Shown here piece after piece: positions 37,666 through 50,700 of a stretch of 64,000 nucleotides of DNA; positions within the stretch are counted from its first letter, which is position 1; each line of letters opens with the position of its first letter. The stretch covers positions 10,565,501 to 10,629,500 of the forward strand of contig CM067529.1 of NCBI GenBank assembly GCA_034509925.1, in the 5' to 3' direction. The notes below the pieces were generated by a model. The model had not been told where the DNA came from and ran no database searches. It worked only from the letters and a program-made list of their open reading frames with translations. A program made the translations under genes and the position numbers. This DNA comes from Hirudinaria manillensis. Taxonomy: Eukaryota > Annelida > Clitellata > Hirudinida > Hirudinidae.

Positions 37666-38304
37666 GATTGTAAAACTAGAGCTTTGTTCATGTGACACTT
37701 TGAACTTTGTCTCCAACAAAACCAAAAAAAACCGAAAAAAATCCATTTTAAATCATGCGACTCCTTCTAACTGTACATTCAAATTAGTTCTCCAAAATGT
37801 TCTTTGATTTTCAGAAACTGCATAAGTTTATTATAATTAATTTGTTTAAAATGCATAAATAAAATGGGAATTAGATTTCCAGGAAGACCTAATTTTTGCA
37901 GCTTTGACAACATCCTGACAATGACAGGCCTGCGAGAGCAGACCTCAAAGATATTGTTAGAATCTGTTATCAGAGATAGAATCTGCTCTATAAGTCCAGT
38001 CGCTACAAAGGTTCATGACGTTACATGACATTTGATCAATTGGAAATTGTCGTTAATCTATTGACAAAATACAGAATCCATTATGATGCGGACTCTTGTT
38101 CTCAGAAAATTCAAACTATTTGGCTACAATTTAAATTTGATATAATTAGGATAATAATAACCGATGCAATAATAGTTTTTAAGTTGGGATCAACATAATT
38201 TAATAAATTTTCCGTGCATTTGCCATAAAAACTTGAGAGGCGGAGATAAACTTTAAAAAACCATTCATCGAATTTTATATTAGACGTGGGTCACTATCCA
38301 CGCA

Positions 38305-38784
38305 GAGCACAAATATTTACCAAATACAAATATTATAAATATTTTACTTCTGAAATTGTGTAGCATCATTTTACTTGTCAATAATTCAAAGGCGAGTATT
38401 GAGAATGAAGTCGTCATTGTTGTCTTTAAGTTTGTTGCTGTTGTACGTTTTGAAAGAAGCAACGCATACAAAGGGTAAAAACTGTTTAAAGCGATTTGTC
38501 TGCAAAAAACACAATTATTTGCAATTACAAAACATTTGATGATAAATGCGAAATTATTATGGAAGTCGATCAAAATGAATGAAGAAAAATAATTTTAAAA
38601 CAATTTATGCGATTACTTGTACTTAACATTATTTAAAACTGACTATTTATGTTTATAAGAGCACAAATATTTACCAAATACAAATATTATAAATATTTAC
38701 TTCTGAAATTGTGTAGCATCATTTTACTGGCGAGTATTGAGAATGAAATCGTCATTGCTGTCTTTAAGTTTGTTGCTGTTGTAT
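38305..38784 (+). repeat. Tandem duplication of promoter and first exon of the metalloproteinase gene
   Basis: The segment 38305-38444 (gagcacaaatatttaccaaa to ttgctgttgta, including the start codon at 38405) recurs at 38659-38784 with the start codon at 38743. The second copy lacks 17 bases (ttgtcaataattcaaag) just before the 5' leader and runs into a TA microsatellite before any splice donor. It therefore cannot supply a complete signal peptide exon. Confidence 0.8.
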
Positions 38785-41700
38785 ATATACATATATATGT
38801 ATTGTATATATTCATATACATTGTCTTAGGCCAATCTATTAATCACTTACATAAATTATAAACATTGCTGCTAAAGCTTTTGGAATTACAGTAAAACCTG
38901 CATATAGGGACAGCTAGATTTTGATCGAAAGAAGTATCCCTGTGGTAGGGTTGTTCCTATAATCAGGTGCCTATGTTAAACTTAAGTAAAATCTATTCCT
39001 AGAGAAAAAAGGACGGGTTTTATCCTATTCTCGGGTGCTCAATTCGATGATTTTGCTGTACTATCATTTATCACATCGTTATCTTTAATAGTATTTCCAA
39101 ATGCCATAAACACGAAGAACCGAATTAGAAAAGTCAATTTCGAAAAATATTACAAAACAGATTCATATTAGATTAATATTATCCACGCAAATCGGACCTA
39201 GGTCAATATTTATTTTGCAATCCATTGCAGCCGCGTCAGTAGCCGAAGAGGAGCAAAGAAAAATCAAAGCTCTAAAAATTAATAAGAAAAAACATACGAT
39301 CGAAATATTTGTGCTCGTGGACAATCTGTCGTACCAAAAGTAAAGTTGACATTCTTAATGTATTGGTACAGTATAATATAAATATTACAATGTAATTATA
39401 TTTAAATAATGCGTCTTTTTTTCAAATTTTGTCATTAAATAATCAATAATACATTCTATTAAATATTAATGTACTTCTTATAATTGCTTAATAATAGTAC
39501 TTTTAGATTTAACCTTTAGATGTAACCTTATATGCTTTGCTTATTATTCAATTCATTTATATACAAAAAAATAGATGGTTTAAATTGTGTGGACAAGATA
39601 AAGCGAAAACTAAAAGCACCATCGAATCATACTTTGGCCATGTAATTAAACAGGTATTGTTTTCTAACTAATTATTACTAGTAATTTTTTTAACTTCTAG
39701 GTAGGCTGGTGTCACCTGTAGGCTTAATACGTGCTATTAGTTATTTTTCCAATTAGGTTTAATTTCGAAAGTAATATTTTTCTGGAATTGCAGTAAAACC
39801 TACATGTAGGGACAGCTAGATATTGAACGAAAGAAATATCTCTATGGTAGGGCTGTTCCTGTAATGTGGTGCCCATGTAAACTTAAGTAAAATCTATCCA
39901 ACGAAGCAGATGTAATCGTTGACAGAAACGAGAGAGGAATTAATATTACCTCGAGTCAATATCTAAGCTTAAAAGACTGACATGCATTGACAATCCAGCG
40001 TGTGTTCAATGGATTTAATAATTTACTAATTAAGATATTATAATGTTATAATTCAATTCTTTGAAAATAATCACTATCCTTTAACCAGACAAAATATGGA
40101 ACATAATGTGAAATCGCAAAACAAAATCAAGTTAATTAATTTGAATTTAAATCTAATAATTAATTATTTGTTAACAACATTTCAAGTCGAAAAGAATTTA
40201 CGAACAAATTAATCTGAATAACATTTGGATAACTTTGGCTTTGATAGGATATCATATCGAAGATGTTAGTAAATATTGTTTATGTTTTGAATTATTTATC
40301 AGACTATACAATAATCACAATATATCACTACATCACAATAATATTTAAAACAAACCTATGGTAATGTTTTATTTGTCACGTCTTATCCACTAGAACGATA
40401 AATATTTGTAAAAGAGAGATAGTACAAAGATATATGTTTTTAAATTTAAATTTAAATAATTATTACTTATTATTAAATATTATAATACATGTTATGACTA
40501 ATTATTACAAACTTATCACCTGCAGACACCTAGACGCTTAAAATTCATGAGGAAAGCCGAAATAGGCAATGGTTATATAGATGATGTCAAAGCGGGAGAA
40601 TTATTCTACCAATGGATTGTCAAAGACAGGAATTCGAAAAGTCCGTTTTTACCGAAATTTGATATCGCAGTGCTATTCACGGGGTTGTTCAGTTTAAAAT
40701 CTGTTTTTGTGTTATTAAAACTGTGTTCTTAAAATTTACATTCAGAGACGATTTTACATAAGAAAATCCAATTTTCTTAAAAATTATATGTAACATTTAT
40801 TTATTATAAGAAATATTATAAATACATACAAGTTATAATATGAACACTGGAGACGGCTATGGCTATTTTGGAGCTGTGTGCACAGATTGGGGACTTTCCA
40901 TCGTGAGAGATACAAACTTTGTGTTCACAACCCACACCACTATCCACGAGATTGGCCACAAGTGAGATTTTATTTGATTAAGGATTTGAATTAAAAATGT
41001 AAGATAAATATAGATGTTAAATATCAAGAGAAAATTTATTATTTCATGTAAATAATAATTTTTTATAAACAGTAAATTAATAAATATTTCCACAGTCTTG
41101 GCATCCATCACGACGGACAAATCGGATGCTCTGACGATGCTTCGTATATCATGTCTGCAACAAAACTCGCACGAAACGATCACAATTACTTCAAGTTTTC
41201 CACCTGTTCACTCAGCGCCTTGCATAAGCATTTGTCTGAATTGGGGATGAAGTAAATATGGTTTCGTCATAAATCGTTAACTAGTTACATTTGTAATTTG
41301 TAAATTCCATAATTATTGACACACGCGACTGATGAATGTATCATTGGATAACTTTTGCATTGTAAATTAGATACAAATGAATTGATTACGTTTAAGAACA
41401 AAAAACCATTGTCTGCTTAACTCCGCTTCAAAAGAAAGCAAAGATAATATTAAGAAGCTCAAGAAGTACCCGGGAATGGAGTTCAGTCACGATGTTCAGT
41501 GCCAGGTTCTTTACGGACAGCATTCTTATTTATGCCCAGTTAGATTTTTATTTCTCAAATTTCTTTTAAAATTTATTTTTAATTGTTAGTGAATTTATTT
41601 AGTGCATTTAAAAGAATACCCTTGACTTGGAGTAATTAAACAAAAAATTATAACAAGAAACCTTTGTTTTGTATCCTTGAAACGATTGATAAGCTTGCAA

Positions 41701-43049
41701 TGTCGTATGATTTTTTAGGATAAAGAGAGGTATGGTGACAAAATGTGCGCACAAGCGTTTTGCTTTGATCCGTCCAAAACCCAGTGCTACGGACTGACGC
41801 TAGCTGATGGATCATCTTGCGATAACAAAATGTGGTGCATTCGGAAGAAATGCGTATCTGACAAGGACGCACCGACTCTTGACGGTTGGTCCTATTTGAC
41901 ATGGATTAGCTTTAACCGTTATTGAAAGCGTTGTTGAAAGTGTTTTATTTGTTTTCATTTTTTCATTTGCCGATATTGCACTGGCTGGCTGAGTGTTTAT
42001 TTTTGTGTCCCTAGGCGTTAGAATTTTCATAAAAAGTAAATTTCCAAAGTCAGTTGATTAGTGTATTCTTAAAGTTAAAGTTATATCATACATTTTGGTA
42101 AATAAATTTAATCATACGATTAACCTTTGTAAGTAAACTGAGAAAATATTTCAATATTGTAGTGAACTGTCGTTTCGGAGATTATGGTGGAGTAATTGAA
42201 ACCCACAAAGGATCGATGAAGTGTCCAGACATAGCAAGATATCCCGAGTTATGCAAAATGGAATTTTATAACTCGTTGTATTGCTGCAAGTCGTGCAAGT
42301 CATCCGGTGGAAAAAAACCTCCGAAGAAAAAAGGAAAGATGTTGTAAAGAGCTTTCATTGTTGTACGAAATCAACCACTTTTTTGAAAAACAACAAAACT
42401 ATATTAAAGTCCCCTTAAAGTTATTATTAAAAAAAAGACATTTTAAAATTATATTAAACTTGTAACCAAAATAAAATGCCAAATTGACGAACAGAATGGC
42501 TTGAATATCTTCTAGCCAAATTTGCAATCATTTTCGTTGGAAATTATAAAGACACAATAACTATTACTAATATGCTCAGGATCATAGCATTTCGAAGAAC
42601 ATACTTCATTCATTCTCAAACTAAAAATAAATTTTCCGATGTCATTATAAACAATATAGACCACCTCTGAAGATTTCAGAAGAGATATAAATGATAAAAC
42701 AATTTTTAAAAAGAAGCCTTTTTAAGCATGCTTCCATGTCCAAATGAACGCACTACTTTCGTGTAGACGCCTCCCGAAAATATAATTTGTTAATTCTAAA
42801 AATAACAACATGGGCGCTAATACTAAAATTCATATTTATAAAACATAACTTTGTTTTACATTCACAGGCAGTAGTTTTGAAGAATATTAAAAGCTACAAT
42901 TAGGCTGCAGCTAGGATTCATTTATATATTTATTAAAAATTACAGAGTGTAAAGACAGTCAATCATGGTGCCCAGACTACACGAGGACTTACCCGAGTGT
43001 ATGCAGTGACAATAAAATCAAGCAAGATTGCTGCCTGTCCTGTCATTAA
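38405..43049 (+). CDS. M12B (reprolysin) metalloproteinase without prodomain, with two ShK domains
   Basis: Eleven exons: 38405-38474, 39231-39339, 39575-39653, 40187-40264, 40526-40683, 40833-40961, 41096-41251, 41397-41538, 41719-41884, 42163-42306, 42946-43049. They give 444 residues. A signal peptide (MKSSLLSLSLLLLYVLKEA) is followed almost at once by the catalytic domain (HTIEIFVLVDNLSYQKWF). The prodomain normal for this family is absent. The zinc motif HEIGHNLGIHHD spans the exon 6/7 junction and is complete, with Met-turn YIMS. A cysteine-rich segment (LADGSSCDNKMWCIRKKC) and two ShK-like six-cysteine domains follow. The donor gtggaa of exon 10 is weak; read-through there would end the protein 13 codons later (stop 42345-42347) after a lysine-rich tail, without the second ShK domain. 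Probably a secreted zinc endopeptidase. Substrate and latency mechanism unknown. Confidence 0.8.
38887..39060 (+). mobile_element. pogo/Tigger-like MITE, copy a
   Basis: The element runs from TACAGTAAAACCTG to ATTTTGCTGTA. The ends are inverted repeats (CAGTAAAAC against GATTTTGCTG, one or two mismatches) bounded by TA. It is about 170 bp, without an ORF, in intron 1 of the metalloproteinase gene. Related copies are at 39791-39900 (5' part) and 2190-2364. Confidence 0.5.
39791..39900 (+). mobile_element. pogo/Tigger-like MITE, copy b, truncated
   Basis: It begins CAGTAAAACCTACATGTAGG and follows copy a through AAACTTAAGTAAAATCTATC, then stops matching. The right end is missing. Intron 3 of the same gene. 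Confidence 0.5.
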
Positions 43050-43601
43050 TGATGCAAATGTGCCTCCAGAGTAATATTCACCGAATTTCCATATACGACC
43101 AAATGTTATAGCAAAATGACTTTAATATATTTAAAGAAATGAATAATAAATATAATTTTAATTCTGGATTGGATTTTATTTATTGGTTCAAAATAATTAC
43201 AGCCATCTTGCTTGTTGCATCAAGAATTGTAGATGTATATTTTGTTACGAACGATAATGTTACACAACTACAACATTAAGTAATGTTCCTACGTCGAGGT
43301 CGTAAAGAAATTGTTTAAATAAGAATAATAATTTTTAATACCGGTGGATAATGCATTACCTGAAAACATGCAACAACGTTTAAATTGTAAAGCCGTAGAG
43401 AAGCGTCAAAATTCGCTCAACAATACAACTGTTTAAAGGCTAATCGTGGAATGCCAATACATTTTCGAGGCGTAATCGATGTAACTTTAGCAAACAAATG
43501 ATTTATTGGAAACAAAACGACATTTTTGAAAGGGCCACTTCATACAGGCCACAATGTACAGAATTACAATCTGGGGCAGACTTATTAGCCAAGCCATGAT
43601 C
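43050..43601. other. 3' region between the metalloproteinase and the elongin-C-like ORF
   Basis: No gene seen. TTTATT at 43502-43507 gives a minus-strand AATAAA for the elongin-C-like ORF. Confidence 0.5.
43502..43507 (-). terminator. poly(A) signal of the elongin-C-like ORF
   Basis: AATAAA on the minus strand about 95 bases downstream of the stop. Confidence 0.45.
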
Positions 43602-43934
43602 TTACAAGTCAAGATAATTTGCAGCGACTAGCAAATCTAAGGCATCTTCGACTGGGGGCTCAAAAGCAGGCACCTCTTCATAGTGCTTGTAACGTTCTCT
43701 GTATTCGAGATAATCACAAACTCCTTTCAGGATCTTTCCTGGAATAGCGTCTAACACGATTTCATTTAAATCGTCGTCGTCTTCCGCTGGACATTCTAAT
43801 ATTGACTTGATAAAAGAGGAAGTGCACGCGTGTTCTCTCAAAGCGTAAAACACTTGTCCGTCCGAAGAGACCAATTTGACGTACATAGATTCAGGTCCTC
43901 TGCAGTCATCGTCGTTAGGATGAGTAGATGCCAT
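43602..43934 (-). CDS. EloC: Divergent elongin-C-like protein, 110 residues, intronless
   Basis: A single-exon ORF matches elongin C (a Skp1/BTB-fold adaptor) over nearly its whole length: GPESMYVKLVSSDGQVF near residue 13, REHACTSSFIKSIL near residue 33, then VCDYLEYRERY and the C-terminal helix ALDLLVAANYLDL. Elongin C normally has about 112 residues and is almost invariant among animals. It pairs with elongin B and holds BC-box proteins in cullin ubiquitin ligases. This copy keeps the fold-defining residues but differs at many positions, and has an acidic run (EDDDD) where the animal protein has a different loop. The lack of introns and the divergence suggest an old retrocopy still under coding constraint. 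AATAAA lies about 95 bases past the stop. Confidence 0.8.
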   Translation of the reverse strand: MASTHPNDDDCRGPESMYVKLVSSDGQVFYALREHACTSSFIKSILECPAEDDDDLNEIVLDAIPGKILKGVCDYLEYRERYKHYEEVPAFEPPVEDALDLLVAANYLDL

Positions 43935-44751
43935 TGTTAAAGTTACACTAATAAGGTATTACTTAATAGACCGTTTTACCGCTGCTGATAATGATGATGA
44001 ATTTGCATCGAAATGCGGGTCAAAGGTGTAACACGAAAGACTATATGTGAAACAAAATTGACGTAAAAGTTTATTATTTACAAATATTTATTGATTTTAA
44101 AACCGTTTAAAATTTTGAAAAACATATACCACGATATGCCTAGGTAATACATTCTTTATATTTTAATAAATACATTCTTAGCCCTATATAATTCTTCATC
44201 GCTCCAATAAAAATGTTTTACCACGCGTCTCCTCTTCTATTTGTAATCATAAACATAAATTAGTATTTTTCTAGCAAATCATGCAAAAAATTGGTCCCTC
44301 CATTTGCAACGAACTTCCTTCTTAAATAAATAAACGTGACATAGAAACCAAATGTTCCTCTTGTTTGAATTATCTCAGCCCACGTAATATGTTTTGATTA
44401 AGAAGATTGAGCGACATAATGAATCGATTCCACCATCATCGTCATCGTCATCATTATCTGTTTCAAGTCCTTTGCAGCCAAATGACAACAAAATAAATAG
44501 CTAATGAGACAGACAGACAATGAAATGAGTCAAATAACGATTCGAAGATAAATTAAAAAAAATTTTTTTTAAATTTAAAGATCATAAATTTTGTTGATGT
44601 GGCAGAATGTTGCAGAAATGAAAGTGAATGAAGAGAAACTACAACGCAAGTGTTGACTAATAAAAGGCTCCAATCAATGGAATAAACCTCATCCCCACAA
44701 AATAAAATATTATAAATACGCTATTTTAAAATAGTTTCTAGGATTTTGGAC
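43935..44751. other. Spacer between the elongin-C-like ORF and the double metalloproteinase gene
   Basis: It holds the divergent promoters of the two genes. AT-rich, with A/T runs near 44550, and no other ORF of note. Confidence 0.5.
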
Positions 44752-47700
44752 ATGAAATCAATATGGCTTATACTTTTGTTATTACATATAATCACAGAAG
44801 TGATACCTATACTCGGTGGGATATAAATTATAAATTACTGTATAAAAATATTGGTAAAATTAAATAAATCGGGAATACATTATTTACAAGGACGTCGTAA
44901 GGACTTTAAAATAAATTAATTTACTAAAGAGGTTTAGTCAAATGAAATTTCTAGTAATCTTGCAAGTTACCTCGGAGAAGGGATTTTTAACATCGAAATA
45001 CCTAATGTCATGCCAATGTTTAATAGTACAAGAGTAACGAGTTTAATTTCATAGAATTATATTTATTACACAATAAAATCATTTACTTAAATTTATTTAT
45101 AAATCTTTAGTTCATTTATGTTAATAATGATTCATAAATGATGATTTATCATATCCATGTAATTTCAATAAGAAATCGTGATTTTCATAAGAATGGAGCA
45201 AGCCATTAATTCGGTTTCTTTTCTGGAATGTATTTGTTTGCAGGTCAAAGGTCAAAGGGATCCGTCGCAGAAGAAGAACAGAAAGCAATCAATGAACTAA
45301 AAATGAAGAAACAAACTCATACTATTGAGATATTTGTCTATGTTGACCACGTGTCATACAATAGGTAAGAACTTCAATGGCTGGATATCGATGGTTGTAC
45401 GTGGCTGTTATGGTGTCGTGACATTCATTTTGGATAATTCTGCACTTGAATTATTTGTTTGAAAATAAATAAATAAATAGATAAATTATTCGAATTAACT
45501 GAAATCTGCAAACTATTTGCAGAGTTTAAAAGTAGTTTCTTAGGCATTCCAGCAATAAATGATAAAAATTGTTACAAAGCAAAACAGGAATATTAATAAA
45601 CACTTTCTTTATCCAGTCATTAATGGTATCTAGTCAACAGATTGAGTTTTGAATGAGAAAATTATTACAGGATTATAAAATATAATTAGTTCTTAATTTA
45701 TTTAAATTATTATAATTAATTATTTACTAATTTTAAAACGATATTAAAATGTGCATCATTTATAACAGATGGTTTGATCTATCGTCAAAAGACCGCACGG
45801 AAACCATGAGAACTATTAAATTGCATTTTGCTTATGTCATAAATGAGGTAATTTTATTTTAAATTTCTGCTTAATCCAATAAAATTAAAAATGCATGACA
45901 CTGTAAGTTGTAGTTAGCAATTAATTGGTATTTTTCGAATCAATATTTTAGGTAAGAAGAATTTACGAACAAATCAGTTTGTCTCGAATTTGGTTAACAT
46001 GTGCCTTGGTCGGATATCACATTGAAGACGTGAGTGTTATTATCGTGTGTGTTACAAAAATCTATTATGTATTAATTAATTTATAAATATTTATTTTGCA
46101 GAACCCTAAACAAATCTTTATTAATAAGGCCAAGAAAGGACACAACGCATTAAATGCAACCTATGCTGCAGAATTATTTAAAAAATGGATTTTAAAAAAG
46201 CAACAGAGTTTACCAAGTTTTGATGTTGCCGTACTTTTCACGGGGTATTTAATTCCTATTAAATCGGTTGTTGCAAATTTTGGTCTGTGGATAATGATTG
46301 CACTAACTGTATGGACAGATAAAGCTAAGAACCGAAATCTTGGATAATTTTAATTTGCCAGAGGCTATTGTGGGATTTATTGAATTGGTTAATTCCGTCG
46401 ACTATTCTGTCCAATGTCAATATATTCAAATAATTTCATTTTTTAAATAAATTATGAAAATACAAAAAAAAAATTATTGAAAATGTCTGATATTTCTGAA
46501 CGAAAATATCAGATTTATATCATGTGTATACACATTTATATCGGCCATCCCTAGCTGGAGCTCAACTTTGGTCACGCTGAAATGTAGTTTATGAAAGTTG
46601 CAATAGATTTATTTTAAAATTTAAAGGTATTTTATGAGAAGCGCAATATTATCTCATATTTTTACATCTTCATTCAAAATTATCTCTTTTAAGTTTAATA
46701 AATTGTATTTCTAGGACTGCATTATACTGAAACATGCAATTACCGAAGTTATTTATTTAGATTTATTTCATAATTATTATTGGAAGGTACGATTTAACTA
46801 CTGGAAATGGCTATGGACTTTTTGGTTCAGCTTGTACATCGAAAGGAATTTCCATAATCAGGGATACCGAATTCACGTCTACGGTTTACGCAGTAGCTCG
46901 ACAAATTGCAAATAAGTAAAGTTTAAATTGACCTTTAACGTTTATTCATTTATTTATTTTATTTTATTTTTCTAAACAAATCGTATAAATCAAGAAGGTA
47001 TTAATCGAAATCGACATTTCTTTTGCAGTTTCGGTGTTGTGCGTGACAGTTCAACTGCCTGCAGCAATAATGGCAATTTTATCATGTCTTCAACAGTATC
47101 TGGAAAAAGCGCAAAAGATTTTTATAAATTCTCAAAATGCTCTCGGACTGCGATGAGAAAATATTTAGAAGAACTGAATAAGTAATGTGATATTCTGTTA
47201 ATTGTTAGTAAAAATAATAATTTTGGTTTAACGGGGGCTTACTATTATTATTATTATTATAATTATTATTATTATTATTATTATTGCACCGCTTTGACAT
47301 CTTGTTGGATCATTGTTTAGTTAAAACATTTGCGTGATTAAAGTAATATAAATAATAATAATTTTTTTAATTACATATATCATTATTTTATTTTAAAATA
47401 ATTGTAAGCGTGTTTTAAAACTAATTAATTCCTTTTTCTAACTAATTCTCCATTGTTTCAGACAAAATCAAAACTGTTTGCTCAACCCTCCTAAAAACAA
47501 CATCCTCGATACAATTCCTAAGACGAAAGAGTATCCTGGGATGGAATACAATCACGATGCACAATGTCTCATTGCCTATGGATCCTATTCGTACAAGTGC
47601 CCAGTAAGGAATTGCTAGTTGTACAAGTTTTTTTTAAAGTATATTATGAATGAAAGTAAACCAACCATTTCACCGATGTGTCTATTACATTATATTATTG

Positions 47701-50700
47701 GCCTTAGCATGTGTAATTTAAATATTACAATATTTAAATTAATTAAAAATCACTCTTATATTATCATGAGATGTGAAAACATCACGTCAGGTAGCACCTC
47801 ACAGTGTATTGTAAAGCAATTTATTTTTATTTTTTATTTTAGATTTTAACAGATAAGTTTAAATTGTTCTTTTGAAACGTTCTTTCCATTGTCTTTAATG
47901 TGAGAGGTCCAGCCTTTACAAATATATTCATGCAACACCTAATAAATGATATAACATCATTAAGTTAATCTTATTGAGTTAATAAATATCCAAATAAAAA
48001 CGTTTTTTATTATAAAAATAATTTTAATTTTTTAATTGTTTTGTAGGACCTGGGACTCTATGGTGACGACATGTGCAAGGAATATACCTGCTGGAACCAG
48101 GAAAAACGTGAATGTTCAAAAGTCGTCCCCGCAGATGGAACTCCGTGCGATGACAAGATGTGGTGCTTTAGAAATAAATGTGTTCATGATCAACGAGCGC
48201 CATCTCTCGACAGTAATTAAAAAGAAATTCTGTTTTCGGATAAAATTTAGATATCAAATACGTGTGGGTTTAGCGGCATTTTCATAAGTTAAGCGTTCGA
48301 TTTTTATTTCTTATATGAATAATTATTTAAATTAAATAAGCTTTCTTTCAATATAATGTAATTTATAAGTGCCAAATAATTTGTTCTGTAAATCCAGAAA
48401 ATTGCCGATTCGGAGATTACGGTGGAGTGATTGAAACAGATTCAGGTTTACTTACGTGCTCTGAACTGGCAGAACATCCCGATTATTGTTACGACCAATT
48501 GCACAGTTCCTACTGTTGCAAATCGTGTATCTCGGATGACAATGAAATCCCATCAGAAGAAGGTTAATAACCAGTTTTCTTGTTGTAAATGCCATATTGT
48601 TTTAGATTTTATTTTTAGAAATATCAATTAATTATAATTTAATAATAGTAAGTAAAATTCATAGAAATAAATAGAAAGTATTAGTATATATCATACGATT
48701 TAAATATTTAACTACCTGCGATTGGCTACAATAACATAAGTACAAATATTCAATAACACAGCTTTATAAAAATAATAATAACAATAATAAAATTCAATAA
48801 ATTAGTTCAGTAGTAGTTCAAATTTATCAACATTTAAATAAGTAGGAGTATCAAAAACACAATTTTATAGCTTATTTATAACCAAATTATGAATTAAATA
48901 AATTAAATGCTATCGTTTTAAAATTGTAAAGAGGAAGATCAGTCGGTAACAAACGTCAAAGGAGATAAACAAGTGTTCACTGCTGAAATTTTTGTATTCG
49001 TTGATCATGCCTCGTACGAAAAGTGAGCCGCCATTACGTCTAAGAATTTCAATAATAATAATAATAATAATAAAAAATAAACAATAATAAATGAAAAATG
49101 AAATTCTAACATTTGTAAACATCAAACTAAAAATTTCCAAAAGAGTGGAATATTTAATTAAGTAATAATGCAAATAAATTTGAATAATTGCTTTCTGTAT
49201 TAAGATGGTTTCAACTGTCTGGAAAAGACCGCACGGAAACACTACGAACCATTAAGATGTACTTTGCTCACGTGATAAACGAGGTATTTTTACAATTTAA
49301 ATCTTATTAAATGTTTTCGTAAATAATTGCAATATATTTATTTTTCAATATCGGGGCAATTAACATAAACATATGAACCGATAATCGAGAGAAATTACGT
49401 TAAGGCTAGGAAGATTTATGAAGGAGTGAATTTGCCTGGAGTTTGGACAACCTTATCGTTGATCGGATTTTACATTGAAGATGTCGGTTATATTCAATTT
49501 TAAGTAAATAAATAAAATTTTTAAAATGTTGAGATTCTTTGGATACTTATCATGAATTATATTATTGTGGGATTCAATAATCATGGATGGCCAAGTATTT
49601 ACCTGTATTTTTAACAGACACCTAGACACTTGAAATTCATCACCAAAGCCAAAATAGCCACAAATCAGATAAATGACACATATGCAGGAGAAATGTTTTA
49701 CGAATGGATTTTAAAAGATCGGCAATCAAAGAAGCGCATCGTACCGGACTTTGATTTAGCTGTGCTTTTCACAGGGTAGCTTTGGTTTAATTTAAGATTA
49801 GCCTTCTGCTTTCTGTAAGTCTTACTCTGTCAACGATTAAATGTGAATTTTAATTTTAATTTGTTAAAAAAATGGTTTAAAAGTTACAAGATGCTTACTG
49901 GAGATGGATACGGGTATTTCAAATCGGCTTGCACGCCTAAAGGAATTTCCATCGTAAGGGATACTAACTTCTTCTACACCACTCATACTACCGTCCATGA
50001 AATTGGTCACATGTTAGATTTCACTTTGAACGAAGTTAGTGAACAATTTGAATTAAATTATAACAAAATAATTTTTTTTTTAAGTCTTGGACTTCATCAC
50101 GACGGAGATCTTGGATGCAGCAATGATGCTTCTTACATCATGTCCGGCACAAAACTAGGAAAAAATAACAAAAATTTATTTAAATTCTCAAAATGCTCGT
50201 TGGAGTCTTTAAAAAGATTTTACCATGAATTGGGAAGGCATGTCTTTAATTCTTTATATGAAATTACACATTAATTTCTATTAATTCTATAAACTTTATT
50301 ATTTATCGTATTTCATCTTTTTTATACCAATTGAAATTCAAACAAAATTAATGTTGAATTAATTTATTTGCATTGAAGGAAAAAGAAAAATTGTCTATTA
50401 GTTTCATCTTCAAGCGAGAGTGACCAAATTACAAGGCAACTTAAACTATTTCCAGGATTGGAATACAATCACGATGAGCAATGTCTTGTTGCTTACGGAC
50501 CGCATTCTTTCATGTGCCCAGTATGATTTCATTGTTCCAAATTACTTGCTTACTTAACTTAATCACTTGATTTAAATCATTTAATTGCTTATTCAAAAAA
50601 CTTGTTCATTATTTCTGAAGCGTATTTTGTCAACAAATTTCAATTAGGATGTGTTGTTTAACTTGCAAACTGGAACATTTGCAGCCTAAGATAAGATTAG

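Noticed and set aside
48398-48567. Stop codon at the end of the first ShK exon as the end of a separate gene
   Set aside because: Possible, but a donor lies just before it, the next exon joins in frame, and the second unit has no start or signal peptide of its own. The fused model is preferred.
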